From FW021-bin31 sp964647485 (GTDB taxonomy: Bacteria; Bacteroidota; Bacteroidia; Chitinophagales; Chitinophagaceae): a stretch of 64,000 nt of DNA. Below are positions 41,152 through 50,445 of this stretch, piece by piece. A program made the translations under genes and the position numbers. The DNA lies in the NCBI GenBank assembly GCA_964647485.1, contig CAZYHV010000005.1, positions 102,554-166,553 on the forward strand, written 5' to 3'. The notes beneath the pieces were generated by a model that had not been told where the DNA came from, did not search any database, and saw nothing but the letters and a program-made list of their open reading frames with translations. How positions within the stretch are numbered: position 1 is the stretch's first letter; every line of letters begins with the position of its first letter.

Positions 41152-41850
41152 TTATTGCTTTAAGACGCGATGTATGGTCTTCATTGCAAGAGGTTCCATC
41201 ACCTTATATCCGGATAAGTTGGGATGAACACCATCTTTGGTAAATTTTGCTTTCATCCCTCCTTTTTCATTTACAAAGTCGGAATAATAATCCAGAAAAG
41301 TCAATCCATTTTCCTTACAATAATTTTTAATCCATTTATTGAGTTTCACAATTTTTTTAGAAGGATATGTTCCCTTCCGCCAGGGGTAATCATAAGCCGG
41401 AAGTAGAGCGCAAAGAATCACCTTTATTTGATGAGAGCGGGCAAGGTCCGCCATAGAAGCAATATTATTTTCGATCATCTTTAAAGTAGCAGGTCCTGTA
41501 TTCCCCGCTAAATCATTGGTTCCTGCAAGGATCAAGACTAATTGAGGATGAAGTTGAATCACATCCTGCCGGAATCGTATCAACATTTGCGGCGTTGTTT
41601 GTCCACTAATTCCTCTATTAACAAAAGAATGTTCAGAGAAAAAATCCGGTGAAAGATTTCCCCAAAGTTCAGTAATTGAATTCCCCATAAACACCACCTG
41701 CCTTTGTTCTTGTGGTTTCTTTTCCAGTTTGGCGTCATCTTTTTGATATCTATTCAGATTTGCCCAATCCCAATCCTGTGCTATAGAAGATTGAGCCATC
41801 AATAAAAAAGCCAGTATCAAACTTGATCCTAAAAATATTATTTTTTTCAT
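41152..41850 (-). CDS. SGNH/GDSL-family secreted hydrolase
   Basis: A 232-residue esterase-like protein with a signal peptide ending at about residue 24 (SSIAQ). Block I is VVFMGNSITELWG (catalytic Ser 58), block III is ILAGTNDLAG (Asn) and block V is DGVHPNLSGYK (Asp and His). Such enzymes deacetylate or de-esterify sugars and lipids; the substrate is unknown. Convergent with pepD, and it shares a divergent gap with yjbQ. Confidence 0.88.
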   Translation of the reverse strand: MKKIIFLGSSLILAFLLMAQSSIAQDWDWANLNRYQKDDAKLEKKPQEQRQVVFMGNSITELWGNLSPDFFSEHSFVNRGISGQTTPQMLIRFRQDVIQLHPQLVLILAGTNDLAGNTGPATLKMIENNIASMADLARSHQIKVILCALLPAYDYPWRKGTYPSKKIVKLNKWIKNYCKENGLTFLDYYSDFVNEKGGMKAKFTKDGVHPNLSGYKVMEPLAMKTIHRVLKQ

Positions 41851-41982
41851 TCTTCCAAATTATAGAAAAAACAGCAACCAACAATAATTTTTTTATAGGT
41901 ATTGACAGGAACAAAATTGGGAGGCGTTGCCATTCTCCTGTATCTTTGTATTTGTTGGTCATTATTTTTAAAATAAACATCC

Positions 41983-42393
41983 ATGATAGAACAAACAACC
42001 TTTACACTAAGGGCAAGAGGAAGAGGATTTCACTTAGTAACCGATGAAATTCTACAACACTTACCTTCTTTTCCATCTCAAGGGCTCCTTCATCTTTTTA
42101 TGCAACATACCTCTGCAGGACTAACCATTAATGAAAATGCAGATCCAACGGTTAGAGAAGATTTCGAAGCTATCTTCAACGAACTTGTTCCCGAAAATCA
42201 ACCTTTTTACAAACATACTTTAGAAGGATCGGATGACATGCCGGCACATGCAAAAAGTGTTTTATGTGGACATTCATTAACGCTTCCTATTACAAACAAA
42301 CAGTTAAATATTGGAATTTGGCAAGGTATTTATTATTGTGAATTCAGAAATAGCAGACATCATCGAAAGATTATTGCCACAATATATCATTAA
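41983..42393 (+). CDS. YjbQ family protein (secondary thiamine-phosphate synthase-like)
   Basis: A 136-residue UPF0047/YjbQ protein with LFMQHTSAGLTINENADPTV and HAKSVLCGHSLTLPITNKQL and IGIWQGIYYCEFR. Some members have weak thiamine-phosphate synthase activity, but the physiological role is unknown. A TATCTTTG box at 41941-41948 with TTG 21 bases upstream is a likely promoter. Confidence 0.9.
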   Translation: MIEQTTFTLRARGRGFHLVTDEILQHLPSFPSQGLLHLFMQHTSAGLTINENADPTVREDFEAIFNELVPENQPFYKHTLEGSDDMPAHAKSVLCGHSLTLPITNKQLNIGIWQGIYYCEFRNSRHHRKIIATIYH

Positions 42394-42447
42394 CTGATGT
42401 CTGTTAATAACAAACAAGGTTGTATCTTAGCCGAATAAATACGCAAC

Positions 42448-42618
42448 ATGAAAAAGAAAAAAACAAAAATTATCGTCGGAGCAGTTTGCATGGCTGTCGG
42501 ATTAGGAGGTTCTACATTACAGGTAGACAATCCAATGCATTATTTTGGAGTAGGATCTATTTTCGGAATAGGTTTAACGCTGTTAGTTTCAGGAATAAAA
42601 AGTAAAAACAAAGGATAA
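42448..42618 (+). CDS. Small two-helix membrane protein (56 residues)
   Basis: ATG 42448 to TAA 42618. A basic start (KKKKTKI) is followed by two hydrophobic segments, IIVGAVCMAVGLGGSTL and VGSIFGIGLTLLVSGI, separated by a short polar turn with DNPMHYFG, and a Lys-rich end. This looks like a small inner-membrane protein with both ends in the cytoplasm. I do not recognise its family. The start lies 55 bases after yjbQ and the stop 20 bases before queA, which suggests one transcript. Confidence 0.65.
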   Translation: MKKKKTKIIVGAVCMAVGLGGSTLQVDNPMHYFGVGSIFGIGLTLLVSGIKSKNKG

Positions 42619-42637
42619 AATTGACGACCTTTGCCCC

Positions 42638-43858
42638 ATGCATCCAAAAGATATCTCTATAACAGATTTCACCTATAATCTTCCGAGTGAAAAAATAGCC
42701 GAATACCCTGCAGATCCACGAGATAATTCTAAATTACTCATTTACAACAAAGGGAATATCACCCAGGATATTTATCGGCATCTGGATCATCAATTACCAT
42801 CAGATGCCAGCTTGGTTTTTAATGACACCAAAGTGATTAAATCAAGGATCTTTTTTCAACGGAAGACAGGAGCCATTATTGAAATCTTTTGTCTGGAGCC
42901 GTACGACACTTTTATCGATTATGCTACTCATTTTCAATCAACAGGATCCGTTTTATGGAAATGCATGATTGGGAAAGCAGGAAAATGGAAGGAAAAGCAA
43001 CTCGTCAAGCAGATTACAGTAGCAGGACAAAAGATCAATCTTTTTGCAGAAAAAATTAAAAGATTACCTGACGCATATGTCGTCAAATTATCCTGGCAAC
43101 CCGGAGAAATTTCCTTTGGAGAAATATTAACAGCAGCAGGCGCTACTCCCTTGCCTCCTTATATTAAAAGAGCTGCCAATCCAAGTGATGAAGAAGATTA
43201 TCAAACGGTTTATGCTGCACATAAAGGATCTGTAGCTGCTCCTACTGCAGGACTTCATTTTACGGAAGACCTGATGAATAAATTTAAAAAGAAGAAAATC
43301 CCTTCTTTATTTACAACGCTTCATGTAGGCGCCGGAACGTTCAAACCGGTGAAGGCAGACACGATGGAGGGACATATCATGCATGCTGAATGGATGAATA
43401 TCTCTACCCATTTTTTAGATCTCCTTTTAAAAAATATCCACCGAAAAATTATTAGTGTAGGCACAACTGCAACGCGTACGCTAGAGAGTATTTATTGGAT
43501 GGGAAATAAAATTCTAAACCAAAAAGACCTTACAGAAGAGCAGTTAAAAATATCCCAATGGGAAGTCTATGAAAATCAGAAATTGCATCCTGCAGAAACT
43601 GCCATCACCGCATTGTCAGATTGGATAAAAGAAAGGAAACAAACCCATCTGCTTATCGAAACAGGTATTATCATTGCTCCTGGATACGATTATAAAATAA
43701 TAAAAGGGCTGATAACAAACTTTCATCAACCCCAGTCAACTCTACTGTTACTGGTTTCGGCATTTATAGGTAAAGATTGGAAAAGAATTTATGATTATGC
43801 CCTCGAACAAGATTTTAGGTTTTTGAGCTATGGCGATGGCTGCTTATTAATCCCCTAA
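42638..43858 (+). CDS. queA: S-adenosylmethionine:tRNA ribosyltransferase-isomerase QueA
   Basis: QueA moves the ribosyl part of SAM onto 7-aminomethyl-7-deazaguanine in tRNA, giving epoxyqueuosine. The 406-residue protein has the expected ITDFTYNLPSEKIAEYPADP start, FNDTKVIKSRI, SVAAPTAGLHFTEDL, LHVGAGTFKPV, GTTATRTLES and NFHQPQSTLLLLVSAF. It is about 50 residues longer than proteobacterial QueA, as is usual in Bacteroidota. Convergent with a 4-base overlap to the Gre-factor gene. Confidence 0.94.
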   Translation: MHPKDISITDFTYNLPSEKIAEYPADPRDNSKLLIYNKGNITQDIYRHLDHQLPSDASLVFNDTKVIKSRIFFQRKTGAIIEIFCLEPYDTFIDYATHFQSTGSVLWKCMIGKAGKWKEKQLVKQITVAGQKINLFAEKIKRLPDAYVVKLSWQPGEISFGEILTAAGATPLPPYIKRAANPSDEEDYQTVYAAHKGSVAAPTAGLHFTEDLMNKFKKKKIPSLFTTLHVGAGTFKPVKADTMEGHIMHAEWMNISTHFLDLLLKNIHRKIISVGTTATRTLESIYWMGNKILNQKDLTEEQLKISQWEVYENQKLHPAETAITALSDWIKERKQTHLLIETGIIIAPGYDYKIIKGLITNFHQPQSTLLLLVSAFIGKDWKRIYDYALEQDFRFLSYGDGCLLIP

Positions 43859-44358
43859 CTATTTTCATATTTCACCTTTAATATTTCTAAATGCTGCACC
43901 TCGTTTCCTCGTTTAAACTCAGCTAGATCTCCCTCTTTTTTCCCTATTAGTGCACGTGCAATTGGAGCAGTGAATGCTATTTTCTTCTTTTTAATGTCTG
44001 CTTCATCTACCCCAACAATCTGAAATTGCTGTTGTATTTGTCCATTATTAAATACAATGGTTGCTCCAAAACGGACTTCATCCTGTTGCTGATCGTTGGT
44101 TGTAATAATACGAGCGGAGTTAATCCTTTGGTTAAGCAATTTCAGTTTCCCGTCTATAAACATAGCAGCTTGCCGATGTTCTCTTTCATTCTCCTTTGAC
44201 AAGTTTTTCTTTTCTTCTTCTAAAGATTTTTTCTCTTCCAGTAATGCCTGATGCCCTTTCGGTGTCACATAATTTGACACTCCGGACGGCAGAGCAGCTC
44301 GCGGAGGGATAACAGGAAGCTCTTCCTGATCACCTTCTTTTACAAATCCTCTACTCAT
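43855..44358 (-). CDS. GreA/GreB-family transcription factor
   Basis: It rescues stalled RNA polymerase by stimulating transcript cleavage. The N-terminal coiled coil is at about 30-80 (YVTPKGHQALLEEKKSLEEE), and the C-terminal FKBP-like domain has FGATIVFNNGQ, IVGVDEAD and SPIARALIGKKEGD-like APIARALIGKKEGD. An opening MSRGFVKEGDQEELPVIPPR is typical of Bacteroidota members. I start at ATG 44356-44358; a frame to 44379 adds seven unlikely residues. GreB-like by length. Confidence 0.9.
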   Translation of the reverse strand: MSRGFVKEGDQEELPVIPPRAALPSGVSNYVTPKGHQALLEEKKSLEEEKKNLSKENEREHRQAAMFIDGKLKLLNQRINSARIITTNDQQQDEVRFGATIVFNNGQIQQQFQIVGVDEADIKKKKIAFTAPIARALIGKKEGDLAEFKRGNEVQHLEILKVKYENS

Positions 44359-44501
44359 AACATGATTACTTTTTAGCAACTTAAAACATCAAAATACATA
44401 AATCTTGTCCAATTAACAACTTCCGCCCTGATTTAACAAAAAAATTATTAGACCTATGATAATCAGAAAATAATCCTTATTTTTATGATAAAAATAGAAC
44501 T

Positions 44502-45056
44502 ATGGATATTTTAGAGAGATTAAAATCCGGACAAGTCATACGAGAAGAAGATCCTGAGTTTTCAAAAATTCAAGAAATCATCAACAGAAGCCTTCGATTA
44601 TCCCAAAAACTAAATAATGCGACTAGTACGGATGAGATTCGAACCTACCTGGGTGAAATAATAGGTCAGGAAATAGACAAAAGCACAACCGTCTTTACGC
44701 CTTTTCATACTAACTTTGGTCGTTTTATCAGCATTGGTAAAAATGTTTTTATTAATCATGCCTGCTCTTTTGTTGACATGGGAGGGATTACCATTGAAGA
44801 TGGTGTCTTTATCGGGCCAAGAGTCAATCTAGTAACTAAAAATCATCTGATGGAGCCTAAAGATCGTAGAGCAATCCATACTGATCCTATTACCATTAGA
44901 AAAAATGCCTGGATAGGAACAAATGCAACAATACTACCCGGGGTAACCATTGGAGAAAATACAATCGTCGGTGCAGGGGCCGTAGTAGACAGGGATGCTC
45001 CCAAAAACACCGTAGTTGGAGGAGTTCCGGCCAGAATCATTAAAACCCTTATCTAG
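44502..45056 (+). CDS. Hexapeptide-repeat O-acetyltransferase (maltose/galactoside acetyltransferase type)
   Basis: A 184-residue left-handed beta-helix protein with FTPFHTNFGRFISIGKNVFI, NHACSFVDMGGITIEDGVFI, WIGTNATILPGVTIGEN, TIVGAGAVVDRDAPKNTVVG and a final GVPARIIKTL. This is the LacA/Maa/NodL pattern with acetyl-CoA as donor. The usual N-terminal MAC domain is replaced by an unrelated helical segment of about 50 residues (QEIINRSLRLSQKLNNATST). Substrate unknown. Confidence 0.87.
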   Translation: MDILERLKSGQVIREEDPEFSKIQEIINRSLRLSQKLNNATSTDEIRTYLGEIIGQEIDKSTTVFTPFHTNFGRFISIGKNVFINHACSFVDMGGITIEDGVFIGPRVNLVTKNHLMEPKDRRAIHTDPITIRKNAWIGTNATILPGVTIGENTIVGAGAVVDRDAPKNTVVGGVPARIIKTLI

Positions 45057-45124
45057 GGAATGCCTGATTCCATAAAGAAAGAGAAGAATAGTCTTCTTTG
45101 TAGCTTTTGATTTCATGCCTTACC

Positions 45125-45661
45125 TCAGGATAAGAGCGTTTCAAACAAGGTCTTAAATTGACGTTGTTCCTGCTCCTTAAACAACACAAACACAACCTTT
45201 CGAGGAAGCTCATTTTGTTTCAAAAATTGAAAGGTGGTGTTCAAAGCAATTTTGCCGGCCTCCAGAAAAGGATATCCATAGACCCCGGTGCTGATTGCAG
45301 GAAAGGCAATGGTTTGAAGTTTGTTTTCTAGCGCCAACTGCAGGCTGTTTTTATAGCAATTCTCTAATAGAGTTGCTTCTCCATCTCTTCCTCCATGCCA
45401 CACAGGGCCTACCGTATGAATGACATAAGGAGCAGGAAGTTGATATCCTTTTGTCAACTTGGCTTCTCCTGTTTCACAACCCTTCAACGTTTTGCATTCT
45501 TTGACCAAGTCGGGACCTGCAGCTCGGTGGATCGCACCATCTACGCCTCCTCCTCCCAACAAACTTGTATTGGCAGCATTGACTATTACATCCACTTTCA
45601 ATTTGGTAATATCCCCCTGAATAATTTCAACATTCAGCTCGCTCTTCGATTTATTTCTCAT
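45125..45661 (-). CDS. Macro-domain O-acetyl-ADP-ribose deacetylase (YmdB type)
   Basis: A 178-residue macro domain: IQGDITKLKVDVIVNAANTS, LLGGGGVDGAIHRAAG and AFPAISTGVYGYPFLEAGKI, the latter two binding ADP-ribose. Enzymes of this group remove acetyl from O-acetyl-ADP-ribose or ADP-ribose from acidic residues. No sirtuin or ADP-ribosyltransferase is adjacent, so a defence or toxin partner is not suggested. Start ATG 45659-45661. Confidence 0.92.
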   Translation of the reverse strand: MRNKSKSELNVEIIQGDITKLKVDVIVNAANTSLLGGGGVDGAIHRAAGPDLVKECKTLKGCETGEAKLTKGYQLPAPYVIHTVGPVWHGGRDGEATLLENCYKNSLQLALENKLQTIAFPAISTGVYGYPFLEAGKIALNTTFQFLKQNELPRKVVFVLFKEQEQRQFKTLFETLLS

Positions 45662-45723
45662 CCTTCAATAGCATTTAGTGTCAATATTTTTCCTTAATTT
45701 TCCACGAATAACCTGCTCAATAT

Positions 45724-46056
45724 ATGGAGAACACAAAAGAAGCTATTATCTGGAGTTATGAAATAATAGGATTAGAGGAGAAAAAACAACTCCAATCCCT
45801 TGAATTTAATGAATTAAAGCAGCGCTTCAGTTCCTACTTAAACCATCTGATAGAAAAGGACTTTAACCGACTGATTTCTATTTTATACCGTATTGACATT
45901 CCTAGAGAGAAAATTTCTGCTGCACTCTCCAACAACTCTGACGAAAGGACAGCAGGAGAGATTCTTACCGACCTCATCATTGCCCGACAAATGGAAAAGA
46001 TAAAAACCAGAAAAGCCTACAGAGAAAATTCAGAAATCATCCCTGGTAAGTCCTGA
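45724..46056 (+). CDS. Conserved hypothetical protein, all-helical
   Basis: A 110-residue soluble protein predicted to be helical throughout: FNELKQRFSSYLNHLIEKDF, NRLISILYRIDIPREKISAA and AGEILTDLIIARQMEKIKTR. I do not recognise a named domain; similar short proteins are found in Bacteroidota. Its 3' end overlaps the convergent M1 peptidase gene by 27 bases. Confidence 0.7.
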   Translation: MENTKEAIIWSYEIIGLEEKKQLQSLEFNELKQRFSSYLNHLIEKDFNRLISILYRIDIPREKISAALSNNSDERTAGEILTDLIIARQMEKIKTRKAYRENSEIIPGKS

Positions 46057-48639
46057 ATTTACTTTTAATTCATCGACTTTCATCTCTATATTTTGCCCTC
46101 CATTATTGGAACCGATGGTATAAGGGAATTTAACTCCATCAACTTCTTTATAATCTCCATAGGTCGTCACTTTTTGAAAAGACTGTCCATTCGCATTATT
46201 TATATTTTCAGTCTCTTTTAACTGAAGACCGGAGTTTACATCAAAATAAGCCGTTGATTTATTCCCACTACTATCTGTAATTTCCACCTGATAAGCATCT
46301 TTTCCATCGAGAGAAACGACAGACTGTAAAGAAAGCTGATAATTCCCGTTGAGATATCTAGTCTCAGGAAAGATCTTCGTATTGTCCTTTAGTTCTTTCT
46401 TCATTTCCTCATTGACCGGAATATCTCTACCCATTTGTTGCATACTGACTTTGTCACCATTTACAATAATTTGTGAGACTACTTTATTATCCATATCCGG
46501 TAGAGAGACTACCATTTTAAAGCAATCCGGTTTAAGATACGCCCGTTTAAAGGTAATATTCTGCCCCTGCATACTTGCTGATGCCGTCATCGTTACATCT
46601 TTAATACTTTTTAATTTATCTATTCCTCCAATAGCTTTTATATAATTATTTATTACAGTACGTGCCGTTACTCCTTTGGGTACTGCTTTTTTCTCTACCA
46701 CCTTCCAAACGTTATTATCGGGGTTCACATCCGGTAGGATCTTCGTGGGGTTAAGTTCCACCGATTGAAGACTGTCTTTAGATGGATATTTGAATGTCCA
46801 GGAGTCCCCTCTTTGCCAAATTTCCACAGGTAGCGTAAAAGTACTGTCTTTTCCTTTTCTATCTGTAACCTTTAATACCGCGGGCATGGCCATCTTCATC
46901 TTATTTTCCAAGGTAATCAATGCGCCTTGACTCGGATCATTATTTACATATTTCACGCTTTTCACGCCCTGATCTAATTTGTCGTTAGTAAAGAACCATT
47001 CTCTCCAAAACCAGCTAAGATCTTCTCCGGCAGAGTTACTAAAATAACGGAAAAAATCCCAGGGAGAGGGATGTTTAAAAGCCCATGTATGAACATAACC
47101 TTTAAGTGCTCGGTCAAAGCGTTCTTCCCCTAAAACGACTTTTCTTAGGACATGTAAGGCCATCGCCGGCTTAGTATATGCCGTTACTCCTAAGCTATAA
47201 TGTTTCACAACTTCAGGAATAGTCAAAAGAGGATCCATTGCATCATTAAAGACACGCCCTGCTTTTCCTTGATTGTCCTGCTTTTCTTTATATTCTCCCC
47301 CATTAAACCAATCAGAAGCCTGATCATTAATGAAAGTATTTACCCCTTCATCCATCCAGGCATATTTCCGTTCATTACTTCCGACAATCATCGGAAACCA
47401 AGTATGACCAAATTCGTGATTGGTTACTCCCCACAATCCTTTTCCGGAACTTTTATAGCTACAAAATGCAAATCCGGGATACTCCATTCCATGCACACTT
47501 CCGGCAACATTGGTCGCGACTTTATATGGGAAAGGATACCATTTTTCAGAATAGCGTTCCATTGTCGCTTTGGTATATTCGGTAGAACGACCCCAGGCGT
47601 CATTTCCAGCACTTTCAACGGGATAAACGGACTGTGCCAATCCGGTCTTCCCATTCGGAAGATTCATTTTCGCCGCATCCCAGATAAATGCTTTTGATGC
47701 GGCCCATGCCACATCACGGGTATTTTTCATGTGAAACTTCCAGGTTAAAGTCTTTTTATTAAAACGTGTTTTTTGAGCTTTCACCTCTGCTTCTGTCCGG
47801 ATAAACTGCGTTTCATCACTTTTAGACGCTTTATCCAGCCGTTTTTGTTCTGTCTTGGTAAGTACATCCTTAGGATTCTGCAATTCTCCGGCGCCTACCA
47901 CAATCATATTGGAAGGAGTAGTCACTGTATAGTCTATATTTCCATATTCCAGGTAGAACTCTCCTGCTCCCATATAGGGTAACGTATTCCATCCTTTAAT
48001 ATCATCATAGACACACATCCTTGGATACCATTGAGCTATTTCATAAATCCATCCGTATTTCGTATTCAGCCTTCCCATGCGATCTGTGCCATATTCAGAG
48101 ATTTTGAAAGCATAATCTATTTTAATTTTCAATTCTCCACCATGCCCCTTCAAAGCTTCAGGCAGTCTGATTTTCATCCGCGTATCATTAACAATATAAT
48201 CCGCCTTTTTCCCATTCACTTTCACCGATTTCAATTCATAGCCCTTGGTAAATGACTGATTGGCAAAACGTCCCCCGCTCACCTTTTGTGTAGCCGACCC
48301 TCTGGAGCTTTTCTTATAAATATTTTGATCGAGCTGCAACCAGAGATAGGAAAGATCATCGGGACTATTGTTGGTATAATCAATCCCTACAGAAGCGGTC
48401 AGCCTTTTATTAGTTGTATCTAAGGTAGCCCGAATATCATAATTTACCTGGTTTTGCCAATATTTCGGACCGGGAGTTCCATTAGAACTTCTATATTCAT
48501 TTCCATAATGCGAATAAAAGAAAGGAGACCATAAAGTTTGACTATTATAGGTAGATTCTTGATTCTGACCATAAACAAGTCCTGTCATGAAACAGGCCGC
48601 AACCAATAAAAAGCTTTTGACTATATTTTTCGATTTCAT
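46030..48639 (-). CDS. M1-family metallopeptidase (secreted)
   Basis: An 869-residue exported zinc aminopeptidase. A signal peptide (SFLLVAACFMTGLVYG, residues about 9-25) leads to an M1 beta-saddle and a gluzincin domain with WGVTNHEFGHTWFP (HEFGH zinc site) and the third ligand in YAWMDEGVNTF. The GAMEN motif is replaced by VHGMEYPGFAF. A beta-rich C-terminal region from about residue 660 (TVINNYIKAIGGIDKLKSIK) looks like an outer-membrane-lipoprotein-carrier-type domain, common in Bacteroidota peptidases. Likely periplasmic or surface-bound. Confidence 0.9.
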   Translation of the reverse strand: MKSKNIVKSFLLVAACFMTGLVYGQNQESTYNSQTLWSPFFYSHYGNEYRSSNGTPGPKYWQNQVNYDIRATLDTTNKRLTASVGIDYTNNSPDDLSYLWLQLDQNIYKKSSRGSATQKVSGGRFANQSFTKGYELKSVKVNGKKADYIVNDTRMKIRLPEALKGHGGELKIKIDYAFKISEYGTDRMGRLNTKYGWIYEIAQWYPRMCVYDDIKGWNTLPYMGAGEFYLEYGNIDYTVTTPSNMIVVGAGELQNPKDVLTKTEQKRLDKASKSDETQFIRTEAEVKAQKTRFNKKTLTWKFHMKNTRDVAWAASKAFIWDAAKMNLPNGKTGLAQSVYPVESAGNDAWGRSTEYTKATMERYSEKWYPFPYKVATNVAGSVHGMEYPGFAFCSYKSSGKGLWGVTNHEFGHTWFPMIVGSNERKYAWMDEGVNTFINDQASDWFNGGEYKEKQDNQGKAGRVFNDAMDPLLTIPEVVKHYSLGVTAYTKPAMALHVLRKVVLGEERFDRALKGYVHTWAFKHPSPWDFFRYFSNSAGEDLSWFWREWFFTNDKLDQGVKSVKYVNNDPSQGALITLENKMKMAMPAVLKVTDRKGKDSTFTLPVEIWQRGDSWTFKYPSKDSLQSVELNPTKILPDVNPDNNVWKVVEKKAVPKGVTARTVINNYIKAIGGIDKLKSIKDVTMTASASMQGQNITFKRAYLKPDCFKMVVSLPDMDNKVVSQIIVNGDKVSMQQMGRDIPVNEEMKKELKDNTKIFPETRYLNGNYQLSLQSVVSLDGKDAYQVEITDSSGNKSTAYFDVNSGLQLKETENINNANGQSFQKVTTYGDYKEVDGVKFPYTIGSNNGGQNIEMKVDELKVNSGLTRDDF

Positions 48640-48702
48640 GATGTGAGATTTATTATTAATACTGAACAGCTATGAATTGCGTACTTTTCAGAAAAATGAA
48701 AA

Positions 48703-48741
48703 CGCTGTAAAAACGGACTCCTAATGTCCATTTTTACAGCG
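48703..48741 (-). terminator. Terminator-like hairpin after the ECF sigma gene
   Basis: CGCTGTAAAAA (48703-48713) pairs with TTTTTACAGCG (48731-48741), with GGAC/GTCC extending the stem inward. It sits 70 bases past the sigma gene stop and 64 before the M1 gene start; the downstream T tract on the minus strand is broken. Confidence 0.7.
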
Positions 48742-48811
48742 TCTCTTAAAATTTAATTAACTGTTTAATTTTCATTTCGCTTGCAAAATACAAAATTCCT
48801 TACAATACACG

Positions 48812-49315
48812 TTAATACCTAGAAATTTGTTTCTTCAACATTTTTCTTGCAAAGTGAATTCGACTTTTTATAGTCCCTAAAGGCTCTTTGAGTTTTTCAG
48901 CTATTTCATGGTATTTATAACCGGTAAAATACATAGAAAACGGCGTTTTAAAGATTTCCGGAAGTTTATCGATCTCTCCTTCTATTTCTTTAACCCGCAT
49001 ATTGGATTCGGCCGTATTCACTACCGTCTTTTGATTATGATTCAAAAGATAATCATTAGGGGTATGGTCAAATATGGTTTTCCGTTTTGCCTTTCTACGA
49101 TAATCATTGATAAAAATATTACGCATGATGGTATAAAGCCACGCACGTATATTTGTTCCTACATTATATTTTTCCTTATTGGCCCAGGCACGATACATCG
49201 TTTCCTGAAATAAATCTTTTGCTCGTTCACTATCATGAGTCAACGTAATAGCAAAGGGCTTTAAAAATTCAGAGTTGCTGGTTAGCAGCCTATTAAATTC
49301 TACAGTTGACATTAT
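48812..49315 (-). CDS. ECF-type RNA polymerase sigma factor
   Basis: A sigma factor of about 167 residues with region 2 (LKPFAITLTHDSERAKDLFQ, ETMYRAWANKEKYN, IRAWLYTIMRNIFINDYRR) and region 4 (DKLPEIFKTPFSMYFTGYKY, LKEPLGTIKSRIHFARKML). No C-terminal extension. No adjacent anti-sigma factor gene is seen. I prefer the ATG at 49313-49315 (MSTVEFNRLL); a frame to 49330 adds five residues. A TAGTTTTG box at 49350-49357 with TTTG 21 bases further upstream is a plausible promoter. Confidence 0.92.
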   Translation of the reverse strand: MMSTVEFNRLLTSNSEFLKPFAITLTHDSERAKDLFQETMYRAWANKEKYNVGTNIRAWLYTIMRNIFINDYRRKAKRKTIFDHTPNDYLLNHNQKTVVNTAESNMRVKEIEGEIDKLPEIFKTPFSMYFTGYKYHEIAEKLKEPLGTIKSRIHFARKMLKKQISRY

Positions 49316-49330
49316 ATTTATTTTTAACAT

Positions 49331-49766
49331 TTTAAGTAATGAATCTATACAAAACTAAACAATAATCATGCATGCTCCCAAACAAAGGAACAGAAGGTTT
49401 TGTTAAAGAACAGCAGTCATTGTATCTTTTATGTTTTACAAAAAATGATTCTATACCTTATACACATATACTTGATAATCTATCATTTACAATTATTTAC
49501 CACAAGATACAAAATATCTTCACATTTTTATAATCCTCATCCAATAAAATAGGAAGAAAACGAGCTTGGCAGTATGCTGTCAAATCGGCATTTTTCATAT
49601 GCTACCTTGTCATTATGAATGAATCGTTTCTATCTAATAACTAAAGAGTTGTAATCATTCAATTTGAATCTTAACATCTTCTTCTATTTAATTTTTTATA
49701 ACTCTCGGCAAAAAACCATCATTTATTATTTACATTTGTATCTTTTATTTTCCAAAAAGACAGAAA
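49331..49766. other. 436-base intergenic stretch between the sigma factor and a secreted protein
   Basis: AT-rich DNA between divergent genes. It holds the probable sigma gene promoter (49350-49382, minus strand) and a TACATTTG box at 49731-49738 before the plus-strand gene. I see no gene or stable RNA in the rest. Confidence 0.5.
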
Positions 49767-49775
49767 GTGGCTCAA

Positions 49776-50441
49776 ATGTCCTCATTCATAAAGATTCTAT
49801 TTTTTGCAACCTTATTCGTTATTCTTCCTTTCATCGGCTTTAGTCAAACAACCTTTAAGAGTTTCAATGCATATGCATATCGTAGTGGAGTGGAAGTGAA
49901 TTGGGAAATTACCGAAAATCTAAACCGAACCATCAAAAGGATAAGCATCCAACGTTCGAGAGACAGCCTTTCCTATTTTTCTACGGTAGGAAGTATAGAA
50001 ATTAACCAACAAAGAAATAATCGTTTTATAGATAAAGAGCCGTTCCCGGGGAAAAATTACTATCGTCTCTTTGTTTTGTTTAAAAACGGTTCTTATGCCT
50101 TCTCTAAAACAAAGAAAGCCATTGCTATTCCTAATGTCCCCAAGGGTTTCAATTATGATAAATTTAATAATGAAACTCCGGAGGACTATTTTCAACCTTC
50201 TCTTTATATATATACCAATAGAGAGGGGAATGTGAATGTTCAACTTCCTGAGATAAAGAAGAACAATTATACTATTCGCATTTATAATGCTTCTAACCAG
50301 TTTCTCTTTGAATTAACAAACATTGACAAGAACCTGCTTATTATTGACAAGGCAAACTTTCTTCACAGTGGGTGGTTCCATTACAAATTATATAAAAATG
50401 GGCACATCTTTGAAAAATGGAAATTCTTAATCCCCCAATAA
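49776..50441 (+). CDS. Secreted hypothetical protein
   Basis: A protein of 221 residues from ATG 49776 (GTG 49767 is possible) with a signal peptide ending GFSQ. The first domain, FNAYAYRSGVEVNWEITENL and IQRSRDSLSYFSTVGSIE, resembles the fibronectin-like modules in Bacteroidota surface proteins that precede a sorting tail. The C-terminal part (IRIYNASNQFLFELTNIDKN, HSGWFHYKLYKNGHIFEKWK) resembles type IX sorting-domain strands. Function unknown. It ends 4 bases before the lipB stop (convergent). Confidence 0.7.
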   Translation: MSSFIKILFFATLFVILPFIGFSQTTFKSFNAYAYRSGVEVNWEITENLNRTIKRISIQRSRDSLSYFSTVGSIEINQQRNNRFIDKEPFPGKNYYRLFVLFKNGSYAFSKTKKAIAIPNVPKGFNYDKFNNETPEDYFQPSLYIYTNREGNVNVQLPEIKKNNYTIRIYNASNQFLFELTNIDKNLLIIDKANFLHSGWFHYKLYKNGHIFEKWKFLIPQ

Positions 50442-50445
50442 TAAA

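Noticed and set aside
45125..45661. Macro-domain gene as part of an ADP-ribosylation toxin system
   Set aside because: No ADP-ribosyltransferase (DarT-like) or sirtuin gene is adjacent, and the protein fits stand-alone YmdB-type deacetylases.
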